64,000 bases of DNA from Anaerolineae bacterium (GTDB lineage Bacteria > Chloroflexota > Anaerolineae > Anaerolineales > Anaerolineaceae). Below, piece after piece: positions 18,094 through 26,520 of this stretch. The DNA is taken from positions 1-64,000 of the forward strand of contig JABUFD010000006.1 of NCBI GenBank assembly GCA_013314735.1. Reading direction: 5' to 3'. Positions within the stretch are counted from its first letter, which is position 1. Each line of letters opens with the position of its first letter. The notes under the pieces were generated by a model, which saw only the letters and a program-made list of their open reading frames with translations, was not told the DNA's origin and searched no databases. Both the position numbers and the translations under genes were made by a program.

Positions 18094-19344
18094 ATGATCA
18101 TCGACCAGCCAGCCAGTCAACATGCCGAGGGACGCGTGGTGCTTTCCGCCGCCGTCCAATTTGACCACCCCCGTCCAGGCGACCCGGAGCGCCTGTGGTT
18201 CAGCTACCCCGCAGCGTACGCCCCCCACATCAGCAGTCGCAGCGATGCCTTCCTGATCGCGATGCTGCCGATGGCGATGGCGCGCGGCGAAGCCCTGAGC
18301 GTGCGCGGTGACGTCTCCCCGCGCCTGTTGTTCGGCGCGCGCGATTTCCAGAACGTGTACAGCTACTGGTATCCGGAATACTTCCGCCGGGTGGCGGTCA
18401 ATGCCGAACGCCTGACACCGGCGCCGTACACCCCCCGGGCGGCGGCGGCCGCATTCTCCGGCGGGGTGGATTCGTTTTACACGCTCTGGTCGCACCAACC
18501 GGGACAGTGCGCGGTGCCGCAGATGCAGGTGCGTTATGCCCTGATGCTGACCCGCGCCTATGCCATGCCGCACTCCGCGGCGTATGCCGGGGAGCAGCAG
18601 CTGCTGGACAAATTCGCGCCCCTGCTGGCGGAAATCGGGGTGGACCTGATCGAGGTGCGCAGCAATTGGCGCCAGTTCCGCGACCCGCAGCGTTCGTTCC
18701 TGGCGGATTACGGCACGGAATTGTACGCCGCGGCAGCCGGCCTGGCCCCGCTGCTGCACACGCTCTACCTGGCACAGGGGCTTTCCTACGATGACCTGTA
18801 CCGCGACGGCACCAGCCCGGTCAGCACCCCGCTGCTGCGGACGGAAACGCTCGAGTTCTACGCTCACGGCTGTGAGGCCGGGCGCATCGAGAAACTGCGC
18901 GCCATGCAAGACTGGCAGCCCGCGCTGGATGGCGTGGTGGTGTGCTGGGATGTGGGACGGGCGGATTACACCCGCAACTGCGGCAGCTGTCCCAAATGCC
19001 TGCGCACCCGCATGGCGATCGAAATGGCCGGATTGACCGGCAAGGTATCCACCATGCCGCCGGCTTTCACCGCGCGCGATATCCTGGCGTGGGGGCGCTG
19101 GCTGGAAACCGACCATATCTGGCATTGGGAAATTCTCAAACTGTGCTGGCGGCAGCACCGCGCCCTGCTGGTGCCGGTCATCCTGGCGGTGGCGCTGGGC
19201 CTGCTGCGCGGGCTGCTGAAAAAAATCCTGCCGGCCGGCCTCAAGCGCATCATCTATCGCCGTACCACCCCACCCGCTTTCCGCCACCTGGCGGAATACA
19301 ACCAGGCAGCCAGCACCAACCCCTCCGCGCATAACGAGCCCTGA
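18094..19344 (+). CDS. PP-loop ATPase-like protein with C-terminal hydrophobic tail (unknown function)
   Basis: 416 residues. An N-terminal domain of about 110 residues leads to a PP-loop ATP-pyrophosphatase motif SGGVDS (122-127), as in QueC, ThiI and TilS. A cysteine cluster, NCGSCPKCLR (C296, C299, C302), probably binds zinc as in QueC. The tail has a hydrophobic segment ALLVPVILAVALGLL and a basic end that may anchor the protein. PP-loop enzymes adenylate a carbonyl before amide, nitrile or thio transfer; the substrate here is unknown. The stop codon lies inside a dispersed repeat, so the last residues (AHNEP) may have been altered by repeat insertion. Confidence 0.75.
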   Translation: MIIDQPASQHAEGRVVLSAAVQFDHPRPGDPERLWFSYPAAYAPHISSRSDAFLIAMLPMAMARGEALSVRGDVSPRLLFGARDFQNVYSYWYPEYFRRVAVNAERLTPAPYTPRAAAAAFSGGVDSFYTLWSHQPGQCAVPQMQVRYALMLTRAYAMPHSAAYAGEQQLLDKFAPLLAEIGVDLIEVRSNWRQFRDPQRSFLADYGTELYAAAAGLAPLLHTLYLAQGLSYDDLYRDGTSPVSTPLLRTETLEFYAHGCEAGRIEKLRAMQDWQPALDGVVVCWDVGRADYTRNCGSCPKCLRTRMAIEMAGLTGKVSTMPPAFTARDILAWGRWLETDHIWHWEILKLCWRQHRALLVPVILAVALGLLRGLLKKILPAGLKRIIYRRTTPPAFRHLAEYNQAASTNPSAHNEP

Positions 19345-19355
19345 GCCTGTCGAAG
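19341..19355 (+). repeat. Dispersed CTGAGCCTGTCGAAG repeat, copy 3, overlapping a stop codon
   Basis: The TGA of the PP-loop gene (19342-19344) is bases 2-4 of this repeat. The upstream context GAGCCCTGAGCC is identical to copy 2. Confidence 0.7.
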
Positions 19356-19405
19356 GACGTACCTCCGGGAGGCGGGGCAACTCAAAAACCACCCGCCGGG
19401 AGGGG

Positions 19406-19434
19406 TTGTCAGGTTGTATTTTTCCGTTTACAAT
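19406..19434 (+). promoter_or_regulatory. Promoter for the two-TM protein
   Basis: TTGTCA (19406-19411), a 17-base spacer and TACAAT (19429-19434), 30 bases before the ATG. Confidence 0.75.
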
Positions 19435-19464
19435 TGTATTTTCATGGTGTGAAAGGATCATCGC

Positions 19465-20007
19465 ATGAGTGAAGAACTGAACCGCGATGCGGAAAACGCA
19501 GCGATTGCGCCCCAGGAACCCGATCTCCCTACCCGGCGCGCCAAAGACGCCCTGCCGGTGAAAGCCACATGGCAGGTGATCGTTCTCGGTGTGATGTATT
19601 TTGCGTTGGGCGCATTTCTCACCTGGCTGACCATTTACCTGTTCTTCGGCAGTGAGGAATCGCTCAGCTGGATCTCATGGGTGTTTGCGGTATTCATCGT
19701 ACTCGGCACTTTTTCCGCGTTCTATACCTGCTGGGATGAAGTCCGCCATATTCAGCATGCCTTGCAGCTCGACAAATCCGGTGTCACCGCGCGCGCCCAC
19801 ATCCTCGACCGCTGGACCGACAATTATGCCGATGGCGGTATCCTGACCCGCAAGACGGTCAACCATATCCTGTACACCTACAATGACAACCGTAATTACG
19901 GGAAGCACTCGATCAACAAAGCCGTCTATAAGGCGATGGGCGATGGCGGATGGGTGGAGATTGTCTACCTGCCGGACGCCCCGCACGTTTTCCGCCTCAA
20001 AGGCTAG
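19465..20007 (+). CDS. Two-TM membrane protein (DUF3592-like, tentative)
   Basis: 180 residues. A charged N-terminal tail of about 35 residues leads to two TM helices (VIVLGVMYFALGAFLTWLTIYLFF and ISWVFAVFIVLGTFSAFYTC). A soluble C-terminal half contains LDKSGVTARAHILDRW and VEIVYLPDAPHVFRL. The pattern of TM pair plus a small domain with G-x-V-x-x-x and a final YLP-xxP resembles DUF3592-type proteins, but I cannot confirm this. AAAGGA precedes the ATG. The M3 peptidase follows after 42 bases and may share its promoter. Confidence 0.6.
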   Translation: MSEELNRDAENAAIAPQEPDLPTRRAKDALPVKATWQVIVLGVMYFALGAFLTWLTIYLFFGSEESLSWISWVFAVFIVLGTFSAFYTCWDEVRHIQHALQLDKSGVTARAHILDRWTDNYADGGILTRKTVNHILYTYNDNRNYGKHSINKAVYKAMGDGGWVEIVYLPDAPHVFRLKG

Positions 20008-20049
20008 CCTGCATCCCAACCCATATCATGCAGCGAGGAGACTTCTTTT

Positions 20050-21768
20050 TTGAATAACATCGGCACACAATGGACGGGGGATCAGATTCTTGCGCTTACC
20101 TGGCAGGACCTGGCCCCGTACTACAGAGAACTCAACAATGTCGATCTGACCCCCGACACCCTCGAAGCCTGGCTGGATGCCTGGTCGAACCTGCTCAAGA
20201 TCGAGCGGGAGCTGGAGCACCGCCGCTACATCGCGCCTACCCGCAACACGGCCGATGCCGCTGCCACCCAGGCCTTTGAAGCCTTCCTCAACGAAATCCA
20301 GGTGCAGTACCGCACCGCCAACCAGACCCTCACCGAAAAACTGCTGCAAAGCCAGCTGGAACCGGCCGGCTTTCACCTGACCCTGCACCAACTGCGTACC
20401 CAGGCCGCGCTGTTTAACAAGCAAAACCTGGCCCTGCTCAACGAGCAGGCGCTGCTGGCGGCGGAATATGACCGCATCACCGGCAGCCAGACGGTGGAAT
20501 GGGACGGCAGTGAGAAAACCGTGGCCGAACTCCAACCTTACTATCTTGCAGCCGACCGCGGCGTGCGCGAGGCCGCCTGGCGCCTGAGTTTCGAACGCCA
20601 GTTTGCCGACCGCGAAGCCCTCAACCACCTGTGGGCGCGCCTGATCGACCGCCGCCACCGCATCGCGGTCAACACCGGCCTGCCCACCTTCCGCGATTAC
20701 CGCTGGCTTGAGCTGACCCGCTTTGCCTACAGCCCCGAAGATTGCCTGCGCTTCCACGAAGCGATCCAGGCCGTGGTGGTGCCGGCAGTCAGCCGCCTGT
20801 TGGCGGAACACCAGCAGCGCCTGGGGGTTGAGCGCCTGCGCCCGTGGGACCTGCTGGTGGAATCACTCACTGACCAACCGCTGCGCCCCTACGACCACCC
20901 GGATCAGCTCGATGAGGGCATCCGGCGCATCCTGGGCCAGGTTGACCCTGATTTTGCCGACTATTACCAGCACATGCGTGAAAACGACCTGCTGGACATC
21001 CACAACCGCAACAACAAAGCCACCGGCGGCTACAGTCTCGATTTCCCGATGACAAAGGATGTGTTCGTGTTCCTCAACTGCGTGGGTCTGCACAGCGATG
21101 TGCAGGGCGTGCTGCACGAGAGCGGCCATGCCGTGCACTTCTACGAAACCGCCAACAGCACCTATGCCCGTTATGCCCAGCAGATCGATTCGCCGATGGA
21201 ATTTGCCGAGGTGGCGGCGATGAGCATGGAACTGCTGACCATGCCGTACTGGGGCAAGGACCAAGGCGGATTTTATGACCCGCGTTCGCACCGCATTGCG
21301 GAAATCCAGGCGCTGCGCAGTATCCTCACCTTCCTGCCGTTCATGTCGGTGGTGGACCTGTTCCAGCATTGGGCTTACACCCACCCCGAATCGGCGCGCA
21401 TCGGGGCCAATTGCGACCACAAGTGGAGCGAATTGTGGGACCGCTTTTTGCCGGATGCCGATTGGAGCGGCTTTGAGGATATCAAGGCCACCGGCTGGCA
21501 GCGCAAGATTCACATCTACAGCGACCCGTTCTACTACGTTGAATACGGCCTGGCGCAGCTCGGTGCGCTGCAGGTGTGGCAGAACGCGCGCCGCGACCAT
21601 GACCGCGCGGTTGCCGCGTACCGCAGCAGCCTGGAGCGCGGCGGCAGTGAAGATCTGCGCACGCTCTACCGCCTGGCGGATACCGAGATGATCTTCGACC
21701 GTGAACCGCTGCAGGGTTTGATTGATGATGTGATGGCGCGCATCACGGAGCTGACAGCCAGCCTGTAA
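20050..21768 (+). CDS. M3-family oligoendopeptidase F-like metallopeptidase
   Basis: 572 residues, cytosolic zinc peptidase of the thimet/PepF clan. The zinc site is H356-E-S-G-H360 in LHESGHAVHFYET, and the third ligand region is SPMEFAEVAAMSMELL. Conserved YWLDFP-type context appears as GGYSLDFPMTKDVFVF. Translation appears to start at TTG: AGGAG lies nine bases upstream and no ATG is near. The length suits PepF (about 560-600). It probably degrades signal-peptide or nutritional oligopeptides. A terminator follows. Confidence 0.9.
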   Translation: MNNIGTQWTGDQILALTWQDLAPYYRELNNVDLTPDTLEAWLDAWSNLLKIERELEHRRYIAPTRNTADAAATQAFEAFLNEIQVQYRTANQTLTEKLLQSQLEPAGFHLTLHQLRTQAALFNKQNLALLNEQALLAAEYDRITGSQTVEWDGSEKTVAELQPYYLAADRGVREAAWRLSFERQFADREALNHLWARLIDRRHRIAVNTGLPTFRDYRWLELTRFAYSPEDCLRFHEAIQAVVVPAVSRLLAEHQQRLGVERLRPWDLLVESLTDQPLRPYDHPDQLDEGIRRILGQVDPDFADYYQHMRENDLLDIHNRNNKATGGYSLDFPMTKDVFVFLNCVGLHSDVQGVLHESGHAVHFYETANSTYARYAQQIDSPMEFAEVAAMSMELLTMPYWGKDQGGFYDPRSHRIAEIQALRSILTFLPFMSVVDLFQHWAYTHPESARIGANCDHKWSELWDRFLPDADWSGFEDIKATGWQRKIHIYSDPFYYVEYGLAQLGALQVWQNARRDHDRAVAAYRSSLERGGSEDLRTLYRLADTEMIFDREPLQGLIDDVMARITELTASL

Positions 21769-21796
21769 TTGTTTTTTGAGGTTTTTATTCCCTTTC

Positions 21797-21840
21797 TCCC
21801 GGCACTCGCCCATCTCCCCTTGAGTGCCGGGAACTTTTTA
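21797..21840 (+). terminator. Terminator after the M3 peptidase
   Basis: A perfect 11-bp stem TCCCGGCACTC / GAGTGCCGGGA, then ACTTTTTA. Confidence 0.88.
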
Positions 21841-21874
21841 ACCCATCCGGCTGCGCTGGTGCTGTGCTTTCCAC

Positions 21875-21880
21875 TATAAT
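21875..21880 (+). promoter_or_regulatory. -10 box seven bases before the TPR gene ATG
   Basis: Perfect TATAAT ending seven bases before ATG 21888, with no Shine-Dalgarno between. This predicts a leaderless mRNA. Confidence 0.6.
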
Positions 21881-21887
21881 TAATGCG

Positions 21888-23291
21888 ATGAAGCTCAAGC
21901 TGCTCCTCCCGTTTGTGATCGTGCTGCTGCTGGGACTGATGCCGGTGGACCGCGGCCTGCTGCAGGCACAACGCTGCATGCAGGACCAACGCGCCTGTAT
22001 TCCGGGACAGACACGTGCCGATGCCTGCCGCACGATCCTTACCATGGAACCCTGGCGCACCGACCTGTGGGAAGCCCTGGCGGAGGCGCACTACGATGCC
22101 GGGGAATACAACGCGGCCGTGGATGCCTTTGCGCAGGGGCAGGCGCTCAATGTCCTCACCATTCGCGGCAAAGCCCTGTACGGCAGCGCCCTGGAGGAGG
22201 CCGGGCAGGCGGATGCCGCATTGGCGTGGCACCTGGCGCTGGCGCAGGCGGGGGAATTGCCGCTGGATCAGTACCCGTTGTTGGCGCAGCAATTGCTGGC
22301 GGCGCTGCGGGTTATCGATGCGGAAAGCGCGGCGCAGGCCTGGCTGGCAGCGGACCCCGCCAACCCGCATGCGCTCCTTAACGCCGGGCTGCTGGCGCTG
22401 CTGCGCTCACACGAGGCCGGCCTGGTATTGGTGGAACAGGCCGCCGCGCTCGATGCAGGGTTGGTGCCGCTGGCGCGCTCCCTTTCGGCGGCGGTGGCAC
22501 GCGCACAGCTGGAAAGTGATCCCGCCTACCAGCAGCTGCTGCTGGGACGCGAGGCTGCCAACCTGGGGTATCCGCTGATCGGGGAATTACTGTGCGCCCA
22601 GGCGGTGCAGATCAACCCCGCTTATGCCGAAGCCTGGGCGCTGCTGGGCGAATTGCAGCAGCGCAACGGGCGCGGCGGCCTGGACGCGCTGGAGCAGGCC
22701 CTGGCCCTCGACCCGGAAAGTACCCTGGTGCGTTCCCTGCTGGCGCTGTATTGGCAGCGCCGGGATGATCCCGCCCAGGCGGCAGCAGTATTCGCGCAGC
22801 TGGCGCAAGAACAGCCTGAAACCGCCCTGTGGCAGATCGAAGCGGGGCGCGCCACCGGGCAGGCCGGTGACATCCCCGCCGGATTGGCGCAGCTGGTGGA
22901 GGCCAGCCTGGCATTTCCGGCAGACCTTTCGGTCTGGACGGCGCTGGCGGAATACTGCGCGCTGTACCAGATTGAATTGAACACCTACGGGCTGACGGCC
23001 GCGCGGGAAGCGCTGCGCCAGGCGCCGCAGGACCCGGCTGCCCGTTCAGCAATGGGCGCCGTTCTCTTCAGCCTGGGCGATCTCGAAAGCGCCGCGCGTT
23101 ATTTCCAGCAGGTGTTGGATGCACAGCCGAAAGATACCGGTGCGCTGTACCGCCTGGGGCTGATCGCTGCCCAGCAGGATCGGCTGGATGACGCGCGCTG
23201 GTACTTCAGCCGCGTGCTGGAACTGGCCCCGGCATACGCCGAACTGCACATCCTCGCTGCCCGCAGCCTGGAGGCGCTGGGTGGTTCCTGA
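21888..23291 (+). CDS. Membrane-anchored or secreted TPR-repeat protein
   Basis: 467 residues. A hydrophobic N-terminus (LLLPFVIVLLLGLMPV) acts as a signal peptide or anchor. The rest is a string of tetratricopeptide repeats, seen for example in WRTDLWEALAEAHYDAGEYNAAVDAFAQG, YAEAWALLGELQQRNG and DPAARSAMGAVLFSLGDLESAARYFQQVL. TPR proteins act as assembly scaffolds; no enzymatic motif is seen. The message is probably leaderless. It converges on the URO-D-like gene with a gap of only 12 bases and no terminator between them. Confidence 0.8.
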   Translation: MKLKLLLPFVIVLLLGLMPVDRGLLQAQRCMQDQRACIPGQTRADACRTILTMEPWRTDLWEALAEAHYDAGEYNAAVDAFAQGQALNVLTIRGKALYGSALEEAGQADAALAWHLALAQAGELPLDQYPLLAQQLLAALRVIDAESAAQAWLAADPANPHALLNAGLLALLRSHEAGLVLVEQAAALDAGLVPLARSLSAAVARAQLESDPAYQQLLLGREAANLGYPLIGELLCAQAVQINPAYAEAWALLGELQQRNGRGGLDALEQALALDPESTLVRSLLALYWQRRDDPAQAAAVFAQLAQEQPETALWQIEAGRATGQAGDIPAGLAQLVEASLAFPADLSVWTALAEYCALYQIELNTYGLTAAREALRQAPQDPAARSAMGAVLFSLGDLESAARYFQQVLDAQPKDTGALYRLGLIAAQQDRLDDARWYFSRVLELAPAYAELHILAARSLEALGGS

Positions 23292-23303
23292 ATACCGCCT
23301 GTG

Positions 23304-24422
23304 CTATTGGTGTTCGCGGCACCAGCGGGCGATCATCTTCACCCGCTCGATCGCTTCCAGGCTGTCACAGCCCTGTGGCACCTCATCTGACGCGCCCAGC
23401 ACCAGGCGCGGTGAGAAATAAGCGTGCAGGGTTTCCACGCACTGCACCAGCACCTCGCGCGGCACGTTTGGCAGGAAGTAAATGGCAGGGATGCCGTCCA
23501 GCAGCACCTTGCCGCCGATGGCGTCGCGCATTTCCTCCAATGTCACATCGCCCTGAGGGGTGGGGGTGAGGGCCTCGTAGCCGTCAAACGACATCTGTTT
23601 CAGGTACGGCAGCAGCTGGTGGAAATCACCGTCGATGTGGATGTGGCAGTACATCCCGCCGGCATGCAACTGCGCCAGGCGGCGTTCATAGTAGGGGATG
23701 TAATAGCGTTCGAAATAGCGCGGCGAAAGCAGTGCCTGGTGCAGGTTCTCGCCGATATTGATGATGCGGGCACGGCCGTAGTCAGCCAGCTGCTGGTAAA
23801 GCTGGTCTGACAGCACGTCGACCTGGTCAAAGATGCGCTCCATCTCCTCCCGCCGGTCGTGCAGCAGGTAGGTCAGTGGCAGCAGCTCCGACCAGGATTG
23901 CGCCATCGCCTGGTACGGCGACTTGGGCAGGTAAAACTGCGGTTCGCCCAGGTCGCCCATGTAGGTCTCGCCGATCTCGAATTTTTCGATGCTGAATTCG
24001 TAGTGCATGTGGTCCAGCAGCCAGCGGAAGGCGGGCAAATCCTGGGCGGATTTCACCATGAACTCGGTCTGGCGCCAGAAACCATCATCGGTAAAGCGGA
24101 ATTCCTCCGACAGCTCGCCGTGCGGGGTATACAGTGTGCGCACGCGCTGGATGGCATCCCCGCTGTTTGTGATCCGCACCTGCGGATCAAAGCGCAGCTC
24201 GATCGGTGATTCCGGCGGGGTGTAGTCCATCAGGTAGCGCATCGAAACATTCAGTTCGCGGTGCAGGTCGCGCAGGTCCATCTGCTGGTAGGCGGGTGGC
24301 AGGTCCATCCCGCCGTGCATGCGCTTGTACCCGATCCACGAGGTGATGCGCGGCTGGAAAAAGACATGCGGGTTGGGTGCCCCGCTGAACACGTTCAGGT
24401 TCATTTCCCGAAAGCTGGCCAT
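23304..24422 (-). CDS. URO-D/MtaA-like protein, divergent member
   Basis: 372 residues, with the URO-D barrel recognisable in the second half (LYQQLADYGRARIINIGENLHQALLSPRYFERYYIPYYE). The metal-site region is altered: HIHIDGDFHQLL replaces H-x-C, though a late cysteine is present in GASDEVPQGCD. A methyltransferase or a lyase with a different metal site is possible. AAGGAG precedes the ATG at 24422. It is the last gene of the cbiM-cbiQ-cbiO-fur run, 85 bases after fur. Cobalt uptake next to a possible corrinoid enzyme makes functional sense, but this is inference. Confidence 0.6.
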   Translation of the reverse strand: MASFREMNLNVFSGAPNPHVFFQPRITSWIGYKRMHGGMDLPPAYQQMDLRDLHRELNVSMRYLMDYTPPESPIELRFDPQVRITNSGDAIQRVRTLYTPHGELSEEFRFTDDGFWRQTEFMVKSAQDLPAFRWLLDHMHYEFSIEKFEIGETYMGDLGEPQFYLPKSPYQAMAQSWSELLPLTYLLHDRREEMERIFDQVDVLSDQLYQQLADYGRARIINIGENLHQALLSPRYFERYYIPYYERRLAQLHAGGMYCHIHIDGDFHQLLPYLKQMSFDGYEALTPTPQGDVTLEEMRDAIGGKVLLDGIPAIYFLPNVPREVLVQCVETLHAYFSPRLVLGASDEVPQGCDSLEAIERVKMIARWCREHQ

Positions 24423-24507
24423 GGTTATACTCTCCTTATTCAGCTGTCATTTCACCCATTAACTGTAGCATGAAACCCGGGAAGCGGCGGGAAATGAAAA
24501 CAAATGG

Positions 24508-24948
24508 TCAGCCTGCGGTTGAATCTTTTTCGCGGCAGCCCTGGCAGATGCCCTGGAAGGTGAGTTCGGTGGGGTCGACGGTGAAATGGTGCCGGGCGGC
24601 AAAGCCGTCCAGCAGGGGCTGGGCTTCGGCCAGCGGCACGCTGAAGATTTTGCCGCACTGGCTGCACAGCAGATGCACATGCGGTTCATCCAGCCCGACA
24701 TGCTCGTAATAATTGATGCCCTGGGCGTTGACGACCGACACCAGGCCGAATTGCTGGAACAGGTCCAGCGTGCGGTAGACGGTGGAAAGGTCGAGCACAT
24801 TGCAATCCCGTGCGGCGCGTTCGTAGATGGTTTCGACGGTGACCGGCTCGTGCGACGCGTGCATCGCTTTCAGCACCGCTTCGCGCTGGTGGGTCATGCG
24901 CAGGCCGTGCTGCTTGAGGGTTTTGCGGAACAATTCTTCACACGACAT
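24508..24948 (-). CDS. Fur-family metalloregulator
   Basis: 146 residues: a winged-helix N-terminal domain (GLRMTHQREAVLKAM, LDLSTVYRTLDLF recognition helix) and a C-terminal dimer/metal domain. The latter has HVHLLC and two C-x-x-C zinc pairs, CSQCGK and CQGCRE. The GNAT-like C-terminal HHFTV matches Fur/Zur/PerR folds. The ATG at 24948 has AGGAGG eight bases upstream; the frame extends further but has no site. It is co-directional with and directly after cbiMQO, so it may be a Co/Ni (Nur-like) or Zn sensor. A matching palindrome lies in the cbiM promoter. Confidence 0.85.
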   Translation of the reverse strand: MSCEELFRKTLKQHGLRMTHQREAVLKAMHASHEPVTVETIYERAARDCNVLDLSTVYRTLDLFQQFGLVSVVNAQGINYYEHVGLDEPHVHLLCSQCGKIFSVPLAEAQPLLDGFAARHHFTVDPTELTFQGICQGCREKDSTAG

Positions 24949-25001
24949 GGGGTTGGCCTCCTGGGGTGATTGTAACACAAACCTGCCGGACAACCGCGGG
25001 G

Positions 25002-25706
25002 TTACAGCAGACCGTTCTCGTACAGGAGCGGTTCGTTGTCCAGCAATTGCGCGGTGGGCCCGTCAGCGCTGAGGGTGCCCTGTTTGAGGATCAGCATGCG
25101 CGGGCACAGGCGGCGCGCCAGGTCGAGGTCGTGGGTGGCAATCAGCATCGTCTGGGGCAGGCGCTGCAGCAGTTCGATCAATTCGCGCCGCGCGCGCGGG
25201 TCCAGCCCGGCGGTGGGCTCATCAAACACGAGCATCTCCGGGCGCATCGAGAGCACGGTGGCGATCGCAATGCGTTTCTTTTCGCCGCCGCTGAGGTGGT
25301 AGGAACTGCGTTTTTCATACCCGCCCATCCCCACCGCGGCGAGGGCTTCCGCCACGCGCTGTGCCACCACGTCCCGCGGCAGCCCCTGGTAGGTCGGCCC
25401 ATAGGCAACATCTTCATCTACATGCGGGGAGAACAACTGGTCATCGGGGTTCTGGAACACCAGCCCCACCAGGGCGCGCACGCGCCCGGTATTTTTCCTG
25501 TCCAGCGGCAATCCGGCGATGGTAATGCTGCCCTGGGCGGCGGTGAACACCCCGTTCAGGTGCAGCAGCAGGGTGGATTTTCCCGCGCCGTTGCTGCCCA
25601 CCAGTGCGGCCTTTTCGCCGGCGTTCAGGGTGAGGTCGATCCCGCGCAGGGCTTCCCGGCCGTCGGGGTAGCGGTAAGAAAGTCCGCGGATTTCCACCAG
25701 GCTCAC
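25002..25706 (-). CDS. cbiO: ECF transporter ATPase component CbiO/NikO
   Basis: 234-residue ABC ATPase powering cobalt/nickel import. Walker A GSNGAGKST, Q-loop FQNPDDQLFS, signature LSGGEKKR, Walker B MLVFDEPTAGLDP and the H-loop ATHD are all canonical. FQNPDDQ is typical of ECF ATPases. Translation starts at GTG, overlapping the cbiQ stop as GTGA, so the two are translationally coupled. Only one ATPase gene is present, so it should work as a homodimer. Confidence 0.93.
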   Translation of the reverse strand: MSLVEIRGLSYRYPDGREALRGIDLTLNAGEKAALVGSNGAGKSTLLLHLNGVFTAAQGSITIAGLPLDRKNTGRVRALVGLVFQNPDDQLFSPHVDEDVAYGPTYQGLPRDVVAQRVAEALAAVGMGGYEKRSSYHLSGGEKKRIAIATVLSMRPEMLVFDEPTAGLDPRARRELIELLQRLPQTMLIATHDLDLARRLCPRMLILKQGTLSADGPTAQLLDNEPLLYENGLL

Positions 25707-26497
25707 GGCAACCCTCCCGTAAACAGGGCAAACAGCAGGAAGAACAATATCAGCAGCAGGGCGCCAGCCAGCACCAGCAAATCTTGCGGACTGAGACCTT
25801 TGCGCTCAGGGTCGGGCAGCTGGCCGTCATAGCCGCGCGAAAGCATGGCGGCATACACGCGGTCAGCGCGCTCCATCGAGCGCAGCAGCAGGCTGCCCGC
25901 CATTCCGCCGGTAACCCGTGCGCGCCAGGCGATCCCGCCGCCGCCGCGCGCACCGTCCGGCGAGGCCGCGCTGCGGCTGGTACGGGCGTGCATCAGGCTG
26001 AGGGCTTCCGCGCGGATCACGGACAGGTAACGCCACATCAGGCTGAGGATGGCGATGAAGACGCGCGGGGTGCGCAGGCGCTGGAAGGCCAGCAGCAGCA
26101 CCGGCACCGGCGTACTTTCCGCCAACAGCAGTGCCGCCAGCATTGAAATCCACGCTTTGGCGCCAATGCTGGCAAAGCGGATCAGGCCGGGCTGGCTGAT
26201 CCACAGCGTCCATCCGCCCAGGTGCAGCGGCAGGCGTATCCCGGGGGCGGTGAATAGCAGCGGCAGCGCCGAAAGGATGAATAACAGGCCCAGCAGGGAA
26301 CGCCGCAGCAGGCTGCGCAGGTCAGTCCCCGCGGCAATCGCCGCTGAAAGCACCAGGCACAGGAACAGGAAATACGCCGCCCACGCGCCAAACGGGCTGA
26401 GGCTGAGCGCAAGAATAAACGCAAGGGTGAAAATGATCTTCACCCTTGCGTCCAGCTGCTGCAATGGATGGCCGGTACCAGACGGATGATCGGGCAT
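25703..26497 (-). CDS. cbiQ: ECF transporter T component CbiQ/NikQ
   Basis: 264-residue membrane coupling protein with about six TM helices. The coupling motif ERADRVYAAMLSRGYDG (the A-R-G helix that docks on the ATPase) is intact, as is the N-terminal LDARVKIIFTLAFI. It sits between cbiM and cbiO with short spacing and overlaps cbiO by four bases. Confidence 0.9.
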   Translation of the reverse strand: MPDHPSGTGHPLQQLDARVKIIFTLAFILALSLSPFGAWAAYFLFLCLVLSAAIAAGTDLRSLLRRSLLGLLFILSALPLLFTAPGIRLPLHLGGWTLWISQPGLIRFASIGAKAWISMLAALLLAESTPVPVLLLAFQRLRTPRVFIAILSLMWRYLSVIRAEALSLMHARTSRSAASPDGARGGGGIAWRARVTGGMAGSLLLRSMERADRVYAAMLSRGYDGQLPDPERKGLSPQDLLVLAGALLLILFFLLFALFTGGLP

Positions 26498-26520
26498 GGC
26501 CGTATTATATCAAATCCAGG

